Source: an uncultured Shewanella sp. (GTDB taxonomy: Bacteria > Pseudomonadota > Gammaproteobacteria > Enterobacterales > Shewanellaceae). From it: a DNA stretch of 64,000 nucleotides. A model generated the notes under the pieces. It did not search any database. It saw only the letters and a list, made by a program, of their open reading frames with translations, and was not told where the DNA came from. The position numbers were made by a program, and so were the translations under genes. Shown here piece by piece: positions 27,052 to 36,163 of this stretch (position 1 is the first letter of the stretch; every line of letters begins with the position of its first letter). The stretch lies in contig NZ_CANLZC010000010.1 in the NCBI RefSeq assembly GCF_947495455.1, positions 1 through 64,000 of the forward strand, in the 5' to 3' direction.

Positions 27052-28245
27052 TTATTGTGATGACTCTTGAGTGTTAATTGTTTTAGGCAGGCACAAGTAG
27101 CACACTAAAGACAAGGTTAAAGCTAGCGCGCCAATTTTAAATAGGGTGACATAATTAAGATTCAAGCTGAGTCCATAAGAGTAAGTGTAAGTGGCAATAA
27201 ATTGTGATGAAGCGTAGCTAAGTGTCATCAAGGACCAATATTTTGCATGTAAGCTTATCCCGATGAGTTGACCTACAAACAATGACATTAAGGTGACCAT
27301 AGCCATTAGGTAATAACCAGAGAAAAAGGTACAAATTACTAACCATGTGACAGATGGGATCCAAATCATCAATAGTATACTGATTATGCCAATGAGGCTT
27401 GTGAGTACGACGGCAAAGTAATTATTGAGTTTATGGTGAATTACCCCAGCTGAAATGGCACCCAAAGCACAACCTATACCAAATAGTGAAAAGAGATAAC
27501 TGCTAATCGCTAAACTGGTGCCAAGTGTGTGATGAGCGTAGACAGAGAGGAAAAGCAAGCTAGGTGTCGAGCCTATGCTGTATAAAAAGTAACCTGTGAG
27601 TGCAAGGAGTAAATGTTTTCGTTGGTAGCTTGTCAGTGAATGGTAAGAGTGTAGACTCTTTCTTTTTTGGGGGAGGGCATTCAAACATTTTTTGAGTGAT
27701 ACTAGGCATGAAAATAATGTGAGTATTGCTAATCCTAACCAAATGTCAGAAACTCCGCCCCAAGAAAAAAAGAAAGGGATTAATAAACTGCAAATAAAGG
27801 CGCCTGCGCCTATACCAGAAAACATAATACCGCTTGTGATGGCTTTTTGCGATTCTGACAAGTTAGCGAGTATCAGGCTAGGTGTCATTATCATTATGAT
27901 GCCATTATTAAGCCCTAATATAAAACGCCAGGTTTTTAGCCACCAAAAGCCGAAGTCAAATATACAAGCTGAGGTCGCGATAACATAAAGACATAATAAG
28001 CTTACCATGAGAATACGAGGGTGAATTATCTGGTTGAATTTATGAGCAATCAAGGCGCCAACAAAATAGCCTAATAAGTTAGCCCCTGCAACGTAGCCTG
28101 CTTGTGAGTGTGTTAGCCAGTGTTCATGAACTAAGAAAGGGATGACTGGCGTGTAGGCAAAACGATTAACGCCCAGCGCCATAAAAAATAAACAAAAACC
28201 TGACAGAAGAGTATAAATATTGGCGTTCGGTTGACGGAGTGACAT
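27052..28245 (-). CDS. MFS transporter, YbfB/YjiJ type
   Basis: 397 residues from the ATG at 28245; an upstream TTG at 28305 would add a non-hydrophobic leader. Twelve predicted membrane segments. The start NANIYTLLSGFCLFFMALGV, then NRFAYTPVIPF and HSQAGYVAGANLLGYFVGAL, are hallmarks of the YbfB/YjiJ branch of the major facilitator superfamily. Substrate unknown; members are often near oxidoreductases. The neighbouring lipase gene is on the same strand upstream with a terminator between, so they are probably separate units. Confidence 0.85.
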   Translation of the reverse strand: MSLRQPNANIYTLLSGFCLFFMALGVNRFAYTPVIPFLVHEHWLTHSQAGYVAGANLLGYFVGALIAHKFNQIIHPRILMVSLLCLYVIATSACIFDFGFWWLKTWRFILGLNNGIIMIMTPSLILANLSESQKAITSGIMFSGIGAGAFICSLLIPFFFSWGGVSDIWLGLAILTLFSCLVSLKKCLNALPQKRKSLHSYHSLTSYQRKHLLLALTGYFLYSIGSTPSLLFLSVYAHHTLGTSLAISSYLFSLFGIGCALGAISAGVIHHKLNNYFAVVLTSLIGIISILLMIWIPSVTWLVICTFFSGYYLMAMVTLMSLFVGQLIGISLHAKYWSLMTLSYASSQFIATYTYSYGLSLNLNYVTLFKIGALALTLSLVCYLCLPKTINTQESSQ

Positions 28246-28332
28246 AACTTTTTTGAAAAGGAATAATAGTTGAATATAGTCCCTTAAATAATGTTTCGTA
28301 TACAAAAGGCGTTAAAAATCGTTGAAAATGAA

Positions 28333-28376
28333 AAAAGCCCCTCGTTGCCATTAGTAGGAATAGCGAAAAGGGACTT
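28333..28376 (-). terminator. Terminator after the lipase gene
   Basis: Read on the minus strand: AAGTCCCT... pairs with CGAGGGGCTT around an imperfect stem, then six T. Just downstream of the lipase stop. Confidence 0.6.
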
Positions 28377-28421
28377 GTGTTTAAGTGACTTTTGTTTAAA
28401 AGAGTTTGTTTAAAATGGAGG

Positions 28422-29417
28422 TTATTGATTAATTAGGCATTCTAAATTATCAATCACGGGGCCGATATTGTGTAGATACAAGCTGTGACTGCTTAAATAT
28501 TCATACCAATCATTTTGACCTTTACAAAAAGGCAAAGTGTAAATCTCGCCAAGTTGAGCAGGCATGTACCAGCCAAATAAAGAGGTTAATGCTTCACCTT
28601 CTAAATTAACGTTGATGATAGATTGATTAGCCGCTTCATCGAATTCATTCTGCGTGCTAAACCCACGAGAAGTCATGATGTCTTCTCGAGTCCCCGAACC
28701 TAAGCCTAAGGCATTAAAACCATAAGCTTTAGAATCTGTTAGCATGGCAGCATACTGTGCCAAGCCGCCACCGAGTGAAGTACCTGTAATAATGAGGTCT
28801 TTGCTTGGATAAGTACTCTTGATACTGACTGCCAGTGCTTTTGCTTGTTTAAAATCGGCTGGGATTCCACCGTTGACTTGCTCATAAACAGAAGCGCTGT
28901 TAATGACACCTCTTTCTGTGCGGCCGTAAATTGACACTCGCGTATCTGATCCTGCAAAGGCCAATATCACACGATTATCATTATTGCTTAAGGGTAATAA
29001 TACTGTCGCCATTAAACCTGTGTTTTCGTCAATAAACTTGTATTGTTCTTTTCCCTCTGCAGTGACACCCACAAAGGCCGGGAAAACGACATTCTCATTA
29101 AGGGGAGAAACACTGGCTAAAATAGCAGCCTCATCGTCATCGATGCGTTTAAAGTCTGTTTCGTTACCTTTAATATTGGCGACGGAAACAAAGGCTGCCT
29201 TTGCCATTTTTGCAAAAGCAAGGGCATTCTGAGCCTGTGTTTTATCGATAATTTGTTCTTGTTGAGCAGCTTTGGTATTTTCTATTTGCTCTATGCTAGT
29301 GAAGTAGTCTACGTCAGTATAAGTGGAAGTGCTACTCGCAACAGATGAAGTGCTAGCAATAAGGCTAGCCGCGATGAGTGACAATGATGTGCGAAGTTTA
29401 TATTTATTTAGATTCAT
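28422..29417 (-). CDS. Secreted lipase-like alpha/beta hydrolase (Lipase_3 type)
   Basis: 331 residues. It starts MNLNKYKLRTSLSLIAASLI, a signal peptide cleaved near SVASS. The nucleophile elbow is IITGTSLGGGLAQYAA (Gly-Thr-Ser-Leu-Gly), preceded by VILAFAGSDTR as in class 3 lipases and DUF2974 hydrolases; the C-terminal part has a candidate His (SSHSLYLHNIGP). Probably a periplasmic or extracellular esterase or lipase. Substrate not readable. It is one of two exported hydrolases in the accessory region, the other being the kexin-like protease. Confidence 0.85.
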   Translation of the reverse strand: MNLNKYKLRTSLSLIAASLIASTSSVASSTSTYTDVDYFTSIEQIENTKAAQQEQIIDKTQAQNALAFAKMAKAAFVSVANIKGNETDFKRIDDDEAAILASVSPLNENVVFPAFVGVTAEGKEQYKFIDENTGLMATVLLPLSNNDNRVILAFAGSDTRVSIYGRTERGVINSASVYEQVNGGIPADFKQAKALAVSIKSTYPSKDLIITGTSLGGGLAQYAAMLTDSKAYGFNALGLGSGTREDIMTSRGFSTQNEFDEAANQSIINVNLEGEALTSLFGWYMPAQLGEIYTLPFCKGQNDWYEYLSSHSLYLHNIGPVIDNLECLINQ

Positions 29418-29881
29418 TTAATAACTCATAAAGATTAGTGATTAATGAAAATTAAAAATTAATACCTAATGGGTATCAATTTAAAAATGAGATTTCCATT
29501 CTCTATTCTCTATTATTTATTACTTATGTTAGAGGTGTTTAATTTTCATTGTTATTGAGTTAGTTAGGATAAATTGCATTGAATGTTTTCAGGTATCAGG
29601 TGAAATACTTAGTTGTGTATCATTTAAGGTATTTATATAAAGTTTTTTCGCATCATTGTATTTCATTACAACTTTAGATTAATAATCTTTAGTCTTGTTA
29701 TTAGTCTTTAGGTTTATAGTCTTTAGTTTTATAATCTTTAGTTTTATAATCTTTAGTTTTATAATCTTTAGTTTTATAATTTTTAGCTTATTATTAAATG
29801 TTCATAATGATAGGGATCGATATTATTAATATGACGTTTTAAAAGCACCAATATTATTATTGGTGCTTTTTTAAATATGCC
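29418..29881. repeat. A+T-rich stretch with a 15-bp tandem repeat
   Basis: No gene. From about 29690 to 29790 the unit ATAATCTTTAGTTTT is repeated about six times, three copies exact (29731-29775) and the outer ones degenerate. To the right, AAAAGCACCAA / TTGGTGCTTTT (29841-29872) forms a hairpin that should end the rhlE transcript. Confidence 0.85.
29841..29872. terminator. Terminator after rhlE
   Basis: AAAAGCACCAA pairs with TTGGTGCTTTT, 11 bp, with A/T tails on both sides. It lies 10 bp after the rhlE stop. Confidence 0.75.
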
Positions 29882-31171
29882 TTAACTTTTTTTACCCCAA
29901 GGGTTAATGGGAAGGGGGGGCTGATTGTTTTTTGTCTTTTTCTTTGCTGAAGACGGTCTTTGTTTTGGCGCGGTCTTCTCTTTTTGAGGGGGCACTTTTT
30001 TATGCTTTGGCACATAATTTAAAATTGAGATAGGCACCACTTTCTTAGGGGAAAAGCCCTCAATTTCTTTACGCATAATGAGGTGACCTAACTTGCTTTC
30101 GATGGCACATAAGTTTTTAAAATCATCTTTTGAGACTAAGGATACGGCTTCTCCTTGATTACCTGCGCGTCCGGTTCGGCCTATGCGATGAATGTAATCA
30201 TCAGCAGGATAAGGTAAATCATAATTGACAACTCTTGGTAGGTTATCAATATCAATACCTCGCGCTGCAACGCCTGTGGCAATCAGTAGGTTTATCTCAC
30301 CGCTTTTAAAGTTGGCTAAAATGTTTTCACGTATCCCTTGGCTACGGCCGCTGTGTATGCACTCGGCTTTAATACCACGCTTTTCTAGCTGACTTACCAG
30401 TTTTGCCGCGCCTTGTTTAGTTTCAATAAAAATCAGTGTCTGTTGCCAGTTTTGTTCATTGATAAGGTGGCTCAATAAGGCTGATTTTTTATCTTTATCA
30501 ACGGTGACTAACCATTGATCGATTTGTGGACCCTTGGCTTTATTCACGACTGAAATTTCGACGGGTTTGGCAATAGTGGTTTTGGCAAGGGCCTTAATTT
30601 GAGGAGAAAGTGTGGCTGAAAATAATAAATTTTGCCTATTTTGAGGCAGTTTATCCATGATTTTATTGATATCTTCAATAAAGCCCATGTCGAGCATTCT
30701 ATCGGCTTCATCTAAAACTAAGATTTCCAGCTCGTCAAAATGTATGGCCCTTTGAGTGTACATATCAAGCAGTCGGCCTGGAGTCGCGACTAAAATATCA
30801 ACCCCTTCAATCAGCGCTTGTTTTTGCGGCTTAGTATCAACACCACCGTACATGGCTAAAGAGGTGAGATTAAGCGTTGAACTGTATTGTTTAATATTGA
30901 TGTCCACTTGCACAGCAAGCTCCCGTGTGGGAGCGATAATTAATGCACGTACGCGTTTTTTTCGTATTGTTTCTGCATGGCGCAATTTTTCAAGTATAGG
31001 TAACACAAAGCTTGCTGTTTTGCCTGTGCCTGTTTGCGCGGCAGCGATGACATTTTTACCCGATAAGATAACAGGAATGGCTTTTTCCTGAATGGGAGTG
31101 GGGGCGGTATAGCCCTGTTTAGTAATGGCTGTGATGATTGGATCACTTAATCCCAGTGTAGAAAAAGGCAT
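29882..31171 (-). CDS. rhlE: DEAD-box ATP-dependent RNA helicase RhlE
   Basis: 429 residues. All helicase motifs are present in order: Q motif (GYTAPTPIQEKAIP), Walker A AAQTGTGKT, PTRELAVQ, TPGRLLD, DEAD, SATLS, then in the second RecA domain IHSGRSQ and HRIGRTGRAG. The C-terminal 50 residues are basic and low-complexity (KHKKVPPQKEKTAPKQRPSS), as in RhlE. Unwinds RNA during ribosome assembly and RNA decay. It stands alone with its own terminator. Confidence 0.95.
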   Translation of the reverse strand: MPFSTLGLSDPIITAITKQGYTAPTPIQEKAIPVILSGKNVIAAAQTGTGKTASFVLPILEKLRHAETIRKKRVRALIIAPTRELAVQVDINIKQYSSTLNLTSLAMYGGVDTKPQKQALIEGVDILVATPGRLLDMYTQRAIHFDELEILVLDEADRMLDMGFIEDINKIMDKLPQNRQNLLFSATLSPQIKALAKTTIAKPVEISVVNKAKGPQIDQWLVTVDKDKKSALLSHLINEQNWQQTLIFIETKQGAAKLVSQLEKRGIKAECIHSGRSQGIRENILANFKSGEINLLIATGVAARGIDIDNLPRVVNYDLPYPADDYIHRIGRTGRAGNQGEAVSLVSKDDFKNLCAIESKLGHLIMRKEIEGFSPKKVVPISILNYVPKHKKVPPQKEKTAPKQRPSSAKKKTKNNQPPLPINPWGKKS

Positions 31172-31557
31172 TTTTATCTCAATAGGTTGTTTAATGATAA
31201 GTTTCTAATGCTATTCGCTGTTTGTATCAAAAAAGCGCAAAAGCACGAACCGAGCGTAGCATTATATCTGACTCATTAGTTTTTGATAAATGAATTCATA
31301 GGTGATTGGAGTTCGACCCATAAAGCTTCATGAAAGATAACTATGTTTCATTAATGATCGATTAAGTGATTTTTTTGTTACTTATTTAGTATGTGTTTGT
31401 GGTTCTAATTCTATGTTTTTTAAATGATTAAAATGATTAAAATGATTAGTAATAAATAATCTATAAATGATGATTTTGTATAAGAATAGACTTGCAATGT
31501 CATACCCTAAAGCGTAAAAGCTTTTTTATGTTGTGGTTTTATGGGTTGATGTTTGCT
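31172..31557. other. Divergent promoter region between rhlE and rarD
   Basis: No gene. A/T-rich, with AAATGATTA repeated three times in tandem (about 31422-31448). It should hold promoters for both divergent genes; none is clear enough to mark. Confidence 0.5.
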
Positions 31558-32454
31558 ATGAATCGTTCTTTGCAAGGTAATTTGATTGCGATTTCCGCTT
31601 TTGCTGTGTGGGGGCTAACACCATTGTTTTATGGCGTGCTCGACGGTCAAAATACGTTTGAATTACTTGCGCATCGCATTATATGGTCTGTTCCTGTGGT
31701 TTTTCTGTTCAGCTATTTGATGAATATACGATTTAATTTTAGTCGAATTTTGGCCGACCAAAGGTCTTTATTTTATAGTTTTTTAGCCGCTTCGGTTATG
31801 TGTGTGAGTTGGTATGCATTTATTTATGCTGTGACACATAAGCAAGTGTTGACGGCAAGCTTAGGTTTTTTTATTAATCCATTGATCACTATTGCACTTA
31901 GTATCCTTTTGCTCAAAGAAAAACCTACAATGGGGCAAGTGTTAGCGATTGTGTTGAGTGTCTTAGGGGTGGGGTATTTGATTTTAACCACAGGGCAACT
32001 TCCTATTTTGGCATTGTTGATGGGTGGTTTTTTTGCTTTGTATGGTGTGTTAAAAAAACAGGTTCATTATGATGCTATGACTTCTGTAATGGTGGAATCT
32101 GTCGTATTGCTTCCTTTTGCATTAGGCTTTTTTGCATATCAAGTCGCAACTGGATCCAGTGTGTTTATGCACAGCTCGCCGATGACGCAGCTTTATTTCA
32201 TGTTAACGGCGCCAGTGACTTTAGTGCCTGTTATCTTATTTTCCTTGGCACTAAGGCGAACTTCATTGACGGCCATTGGGTTTATCCAATATTTGGAGCC
32301 GAGTTTACAGTTTATTTTAGCCACTTGGATATTTGGCGAAGTATTAGATATGCATAAACTGGTGACATTTGTGTTTATCTGGACTGGGCTTTTGTGCTGC
32401 ATGATAAAGTGGCCTGTAAGACAGGTTCACGAGTCGTTAAAGATCAGCAAATGA
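31558..32454 (+). CDS. rarD: EamA-family permease RarD
   Basis: 298 residues from the ATG at 31558; the frame is open to 31492 but the extra part is not conserved in type. The start MNRSLQGNLIAISAFAVWGL, then TPLFYGVL and ELLAHRIIWSVP, is the RarD signature. Ten predicted membrane segments in two EamA repeats. RarD proteins are linked to chloramphenicol sensitivity, but the physiological substrate is not settled. Its 3' end overlaps the convergent fructokinase gene by 18 bp. Confidence 0.92.
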   Translation: MNRSLQGNLIAISAFAVWGLTPLFYGVLDGQNTFELLAHRIIWSVPVVFLFSYLMNIRFNFSRILADQRSLFYSFLAASVMCVSWYAFIYAVTHKQVLTASLGFFINPLITIALSILLLKEKPTMGQVLAIVLSVLGVGYLILTTGQLPILALLMGGFFALYGVLKKQVHYDAMTSVMVESVVLLPFALGFFAYQVATGSSVFMHSSPMTQLYFMLTAPVTLVPVILFSLALRRTSLTAIGFIQYLEPSLQFILATWIFGEVLDMHKLVTFVFIWTGLLCCMIKWPVRQVHESLKISK

Positions 32455-33381
32455 TGGTAGTGAAGGAAAGGCGCCTTTTCGAGTGCAGGCGATAGCGCCG
32501 CATTGTGTCGCAAACTGCACTATGGAGTGGAGTTTAGTCTCATCTGTGATGATTTCTTTAAAGTTATGCTTTATTAGGTATTGATTAAGCTGATAAAGCA
32601 TACCACCAACAAATGCATCACCCGCCGCGGTAGTATCGACAACCTTAATTGTCGGTATTTGGCATTCTCCTAGAAAGTTGGCAGTGTAATACCGTACAGG
32701 TAGATGACCGTTACTGATCATAATGATGGATACGCCCTGTTTGAAACACTGATCAATAAAGGCTGATTCGTGCTGTTCTTGACTGTGGGACAATAAAAAA
32801 TCCAGCTCTTCTTGTGACAGTTTTAATACATCACAATGGCAAATGCATTGCGATATTCTTTCAAAAGCTAATGTACTATTTTCCCATAAATTTAAGCGTA
32901 AGTTAACATCAAAGCTGCGTAAACACTGATGTGTTTTTGCTAAGGTTAGACCATGTAAGGTTGATCGATAGATATTTTTTTCGGTGAGACTATTTGAACA
33001 AATATGAAAAAGCTGGCTTTGAATAAAAGCATTGGTGTCAAAATGTTCCACCTTAAATAAAAGATCGGCAGCTGGGGGGCGGTAAAAATTAAAACGACGT
33101 TCACCACTGGCATCCAAAGAGATAAATGCCAGTGCCGTTTTGGCCTGAGCAGTTTGCAGACAATAATCTGTGTTGACCTTGTGTTCATTGAGAGCATGAA
33201 GAAGGTAATCGCCAAACATGTCTTGTCCAAACATACCACAGAATGCACTTTTTCCACCTAATTTGGCATAAGTAACAGTGACATTTGCTGGAGCGCCTCC
33301 GGGATATTTTGTAAAGGTTTCAGGTGTATCGCCATTCGATAAGAAATCAATTAAGGCTTCTCCAAATGCAAGTAAACTCAT
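32437..33381 (-). CDS. Fructokinase, PfkB family
   Basis: 314 residues. It begins MSLLAFGEALIDFLSNGD, with the PfkB pattern YPGGAPANVTVTYAKLGGKS near the start and the catalytic DTTAAGDAFVGGML near residue 250. It should convert fructose to fructose 6-phosphate with ATP. Its start overlaps the stop of the AGE-family isomerase gene by 4 nt, so the two are translated together; with the divergent sugar transporter this makes a mannose or fructose use cluster. Confidence 0.88.
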   Translation of the reverse strand: MSLLAFGEALIDFLSNGDTPETFTKYPGGAPANVTVTYAKLGGKSAFCGMFGQDMFGDYLLHALNEHKVNTDYCLQTAQAKTALAFISLDASGERRFNFYRPPAADLLFKVEHFDTNAFIQSQLFHICSNSLTEKNIYRSTLHGLTLAKTHQCLRSFDVNLRLNLWENSTLAFERISQCICHCDVLKLSQEELDFLLSHSQEQHESAFIDQCFKQGVSIIMISNGHLPVRYYTANFLGECQIPTIKVVDTTAAGDAFVGGMLYQLNQYLIKHNFKEIITDETKLHSIVQFATQCGAIACTRKGAFPSLPSFADL

Positions 33382-34610
33382 AAAGCTGATTCCTTGAGTT
33401 TTATGGCTTTGATTACTTCATAACAGGAGCCCATGGTGTGATAGTCTGTTTTGCCTCCAGCTGGGCTTTTTATATCACTATAGTGATTATTTTTCGCATC
33501 TAATATGAAATACCAAGCGCCATATTGATGATCGACCATATGTGTCCAACAATAGGACCAAATCTTCTGATACCAGTGCCAGTAGCTGTTTTTACCTGTT
33601 GTAAGGGCAAGCAAGGCGGCAGCGGCAAAGCTTTCTGCTTGCACCCAAAAGTATTTGTCGCTGAAGCAAATTTCTTCGTTTGGCGCAAAACCATAAAAAA
33701 TACCGCCATTGAGATCATCCCAAGCGATTTCCATTGCTTTATTAAATAAGAACTGGGCTCGTTCAATCATCCAGTTTTCAGCTTGGTGCCGATATAAAAT
33801 GCACAGTAATTTTGCCCATTCGGTTTGGTGGCCGGGTTGGTAACCCCAAGGGCGATATAAATTAGCTGAATCGTCTTGATTATAATGCCAATCAATTTTC
33901 CAATTCGAGGTATAGTGTTCCCAGATGAGCCCATCACTCATAAAGGCTTGCCTTACCGTTATGTTGTGAGCGATTAAATAGGCACGTTGTAAAAATTTGG
34001 GATCGAGTGTGACTTCAAAGGCAGTGAGCATGGCTTCACACATATGCATATTGGCATTTTGACCTCTATAATCGCTGAGTTGTGTGAAATTTGCATTATA
34101 TTCATCTCGATATAAACCAAATTTTTCATCCCAAAAATATTTTTCGAGTTGTTGCCAGACTTGTTCTATTTTATCTTTTGAAGCAGTGATACCGGCTTTA
34201 AAGGCGAGTGAATGACTTAATAGCACAAAGGCGAGTCCATAACAGTGATTTGTATCGTCAGTGACCTTGTTATTGAATAATTGCCATGCATAGGCTCCAG
34301 TTTTGGGGTTTTTATGTGTGGTTTCGATGTAATCAATGCCTTGCTGTATTACCTTTAAATATTCAGTCTGGTTAAATTCAATTGCTGCCATGGCATAGTT
34401 AAAAACAAATCGACAGCTTGAAACTAAATGACGGTCTTTTTTGTTGTATATGTTGCCATTATTGTAAAAGTTTTGAAAAAAACCATTATTTATGTCAATA
34501 CAATTGGGGTGGTAAAAAGCCATGGTTTGTTTAATGTGATCTTGAAGAAAGTGTAAGTTTTTAAAATCAGGAATTGGTACATCTTTATATTTATCTTCTT
34601 GTTTATTCAT
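33378..34610 (-). CDS. AGE-family sugar isomerase/epimerase, probably mannose isomerase
   Basis: 410 residues, the (alpha/alpha)6 barrel family of N-acylglucosamine 2-epimerases. Family-like pieces are NIYNKKDRHLVSSCRFVFNY, ANMHMCEAMLTAFEVT, YRPWGYQPGHQTEWAKLL and KYFWVQAESFAAAALL, with the conserved catalytic-site His residues in PGHQTEW and near the C-terminus (DYHTMGSCYEV). Such enzymes interconvert mannose and fructose, glucose and mannose, or N-acetylated forms. The coupled fructokinase argues for mannose to fructose (inference). In Shewanella a similar mannose isomerase plus fructokinase route is known. Confidence 0.85.
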   Translation of the reverse strand: MNKQEDKYKDVPIPDFKNLHFLQDHIKQTMAFYHPNCIDINNGFFQNFYNNGNIYNKKDRHLVSSCRFVFNYAMAAIEFNQTEYLKVIQQGIDYIETTHKNPKTGAYAWQLFNNKVTDDTNHCYGLAFVLLSHSLAFKAGITASKDKIEQVWQQLEKYFWDEKFGLYRDEYNANFTQLSDYRGQNANMHMCEAMLTAFEVTLDPKFLQRAYLIAHNITVRQAFMSDGLIWEHYTSNWKIDWHYNQDDSANLYRPWGYQPGHQTEWAKLLCILYRHQAENWMIERAQFLFNKAMEIAWDDLNGGIFYGFAPNEEICFSDKYFWVQAESFAAAALLALTTGKNSYWHWYQKIWSYCWTHMVDHQYGAWYFILDAKNNHYSDIKSPAGGKTDYHTMGSCYEVIKAIKLKESAL

Positions 34611-34729
34611 GGTTTTATTCGCTTTTCTAATCAGGGTTAATATGTGTTTTATTGATTAAATTATGTCCACCCTCATTATTTAAACGGTTTTAGATTGACT
34701 TGACATCATAGCCTAAATTGCTAGTGTGC

Positions 34730-34739
34730 GTTAATTAAC
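34730..34739. promoter_or_regulatory. Palindrome in the divergent sugar-cluster promoter region
   Basis: GTTAATTAAC is a 10-bp perfect palindrome midway between the isomerase and transporter starts. It could be part of an operator for a local sugar regulator; no regulator gene is in the window. Confidence 0.35.
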
Positions 34740-34799
34740 AAAAACTAATGGCTTCTTATTAAGTCTGATTCTATTATTAATTCATTAACACACTGGAGT

Positions 34800-36065
34800 A
34801 TGCTTGTGGCTGGAATTCCTACTTTTTCATCATCTGATCAGTCTCAAGAATCTAGATTGCTTGATTATCGACTTCCTTTAGCTTCTATGTGTGTCTTATT
34901 CTTTTTCATTGGCTTTATTACCGTATTAAATGATGTGTTAATTCCACATTTAAAGGAAATGTTCTCGTTAAATTATACTCAAGCCATGCTGATTCAATTT
35001 TGTTTTTTTAGTGCTTATTTTATTGTGTCTGTGCCAGCGGGTTTATTAGTACATAAAGTTGGATATAAAAGCAGTATGATTTTTGGTTTATTGACTACCG
35101 CGTTAGGGTGCGGGCTTTTTTATCCGGCAGCGTCTTTACATGTTTATGGATTATTTTTATTGGCGCTATTTGTACTCGCCAGTGGGTTGACTATTCTACA
35201 AGTGTCCGTTAACCCCTATGTTGCCGCTTTAGGCCCTGAACGCCTAGCTTCGAGTCGGCTTATTTTAGCACAAGCATTGAATTCATTTGGAACGACTATA
35301 GGACCATTTTTTGCCGGAATGATGTTGCTGTCGGTTTCAGGGATTGCTGCGGGATCCGAAGCGGTTAAAACACAATATTTGATGTTAGCTGGGGTGCTTA
35401 TCCTTGCATCTTTTATTGTAAAAAAATTGAAATTACCTGAGATACATGAATCCAGTCATACGGTTGAGGTCAATGATGGCAGAACGATATGGCAAGCAAA
35501 GCAAACACTGTTTGGTGCATGTGCTATTTTTTTCTATGTCGGAGCCGAAGTGGGAATAGGCAGCTTTCTTATTAATTACTTTGAGCTACATCATATTGGT
35601 AATATGTCTGCAGCCAGTGCAGCACATTTTGTTGGATATTATTGGGGAGGCGCTATGATTGGGCGCTTTATCGGCGCTGTGGTGACTCGAGTGGTTAAGC
35701 CGCAACTTGCTCTTATGTTTAATGGCTCTATGGCGATTTTACTCTTGTGTGTGTCAATGAACACTAGTGGTTATCTCGCTATGGGATCCATTTTGGCCGT
35801 TGGGTTATTTAATTCTATTATGTTTCCGACTATTTTTTCTTTGGCGATTAAAGGGCTTGAGAGGCATACTAGCCGAGGTTCTGGCTTGGTTTGTTTGGCC
35901 ATTGTGGGCGGGGCTGTTATGCCTTTGGTTCAAGGGGCGGTCGCAGATATTACCGATGTACAAGCCAGCTTTATTATTCCGGCATTAAGTTATTTAGTGA
36001 TCATTGGATTTGCGATGAGTGCGCCTAGATTAACGGAAAAATGGCGTCAGTTAAAAGTAAATTAA
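34800..36065 (+). CDS. Sugar MFS permease, FucP/GluP type
   Basis: 421 residues, about 12 membrane segments. ASMCVLFFFIGFITVLNDVL, then IPHLKEMFSLNYTQAMLIQF and GYKSSMIFGL, are typical of the fucose, glucose/galactose permease branch (sugar-proton symport). Divergent from the isomerase-fructokinase operon, so it probably imports mannose or fructose. A CTGGAG ribosome binding site precedes the ATG. Confidence 0.9.
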   Translation: MLVAGIPTFSSSDQSQESRLLDYRLPLASMCVLFFFIGFITVLNDVLIPHLKEMFSLNYTQAMLIQFCFFSAYFIVSVPAGLLVHKVGYKSSMIFGLLTTALGCGLFYPAASLHVYGLFLLALFVLASGLTILQVSVNPYVAALGPERLASSRLILAQALNSFGTTIGPFFAGMMLLSVSGIAAGSEAVKTQYLMLAGVLILASFIVKKLKLPEIHESSHTVEVNDGRTIWQAKQTLFGACAIFFYVGAEVGIGSFLINYFELHHIGNMSAASAAHFVGYYWGGAMIGRFIGAVVTRVVKPQLALMFNGSMAILLLCVSMNTSGYLAMGSILAVGLFNSIMFPTIFSLAIKGLERHTSRGSGLVCLAIVGGAVMPLVQGAVADITDVQASFIIPALSYLVIIGFAMSAPRLTEKWRQLKVN

Positions 36066-36163
36066 CCTGTTTGGCCATATTTTCATGCATGTCAGTACAG
36101 CTTAGCATTTGCCAATCAACTACACTGATAATTATGTAAGTGCTGAGTTTAAGTAGGCGGAAT

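Noticed and set aside
30756..31091. 111-codon frame antisense to rhlE
   Set aside because: Shadow of the conserved helicase motifs; no independent support.
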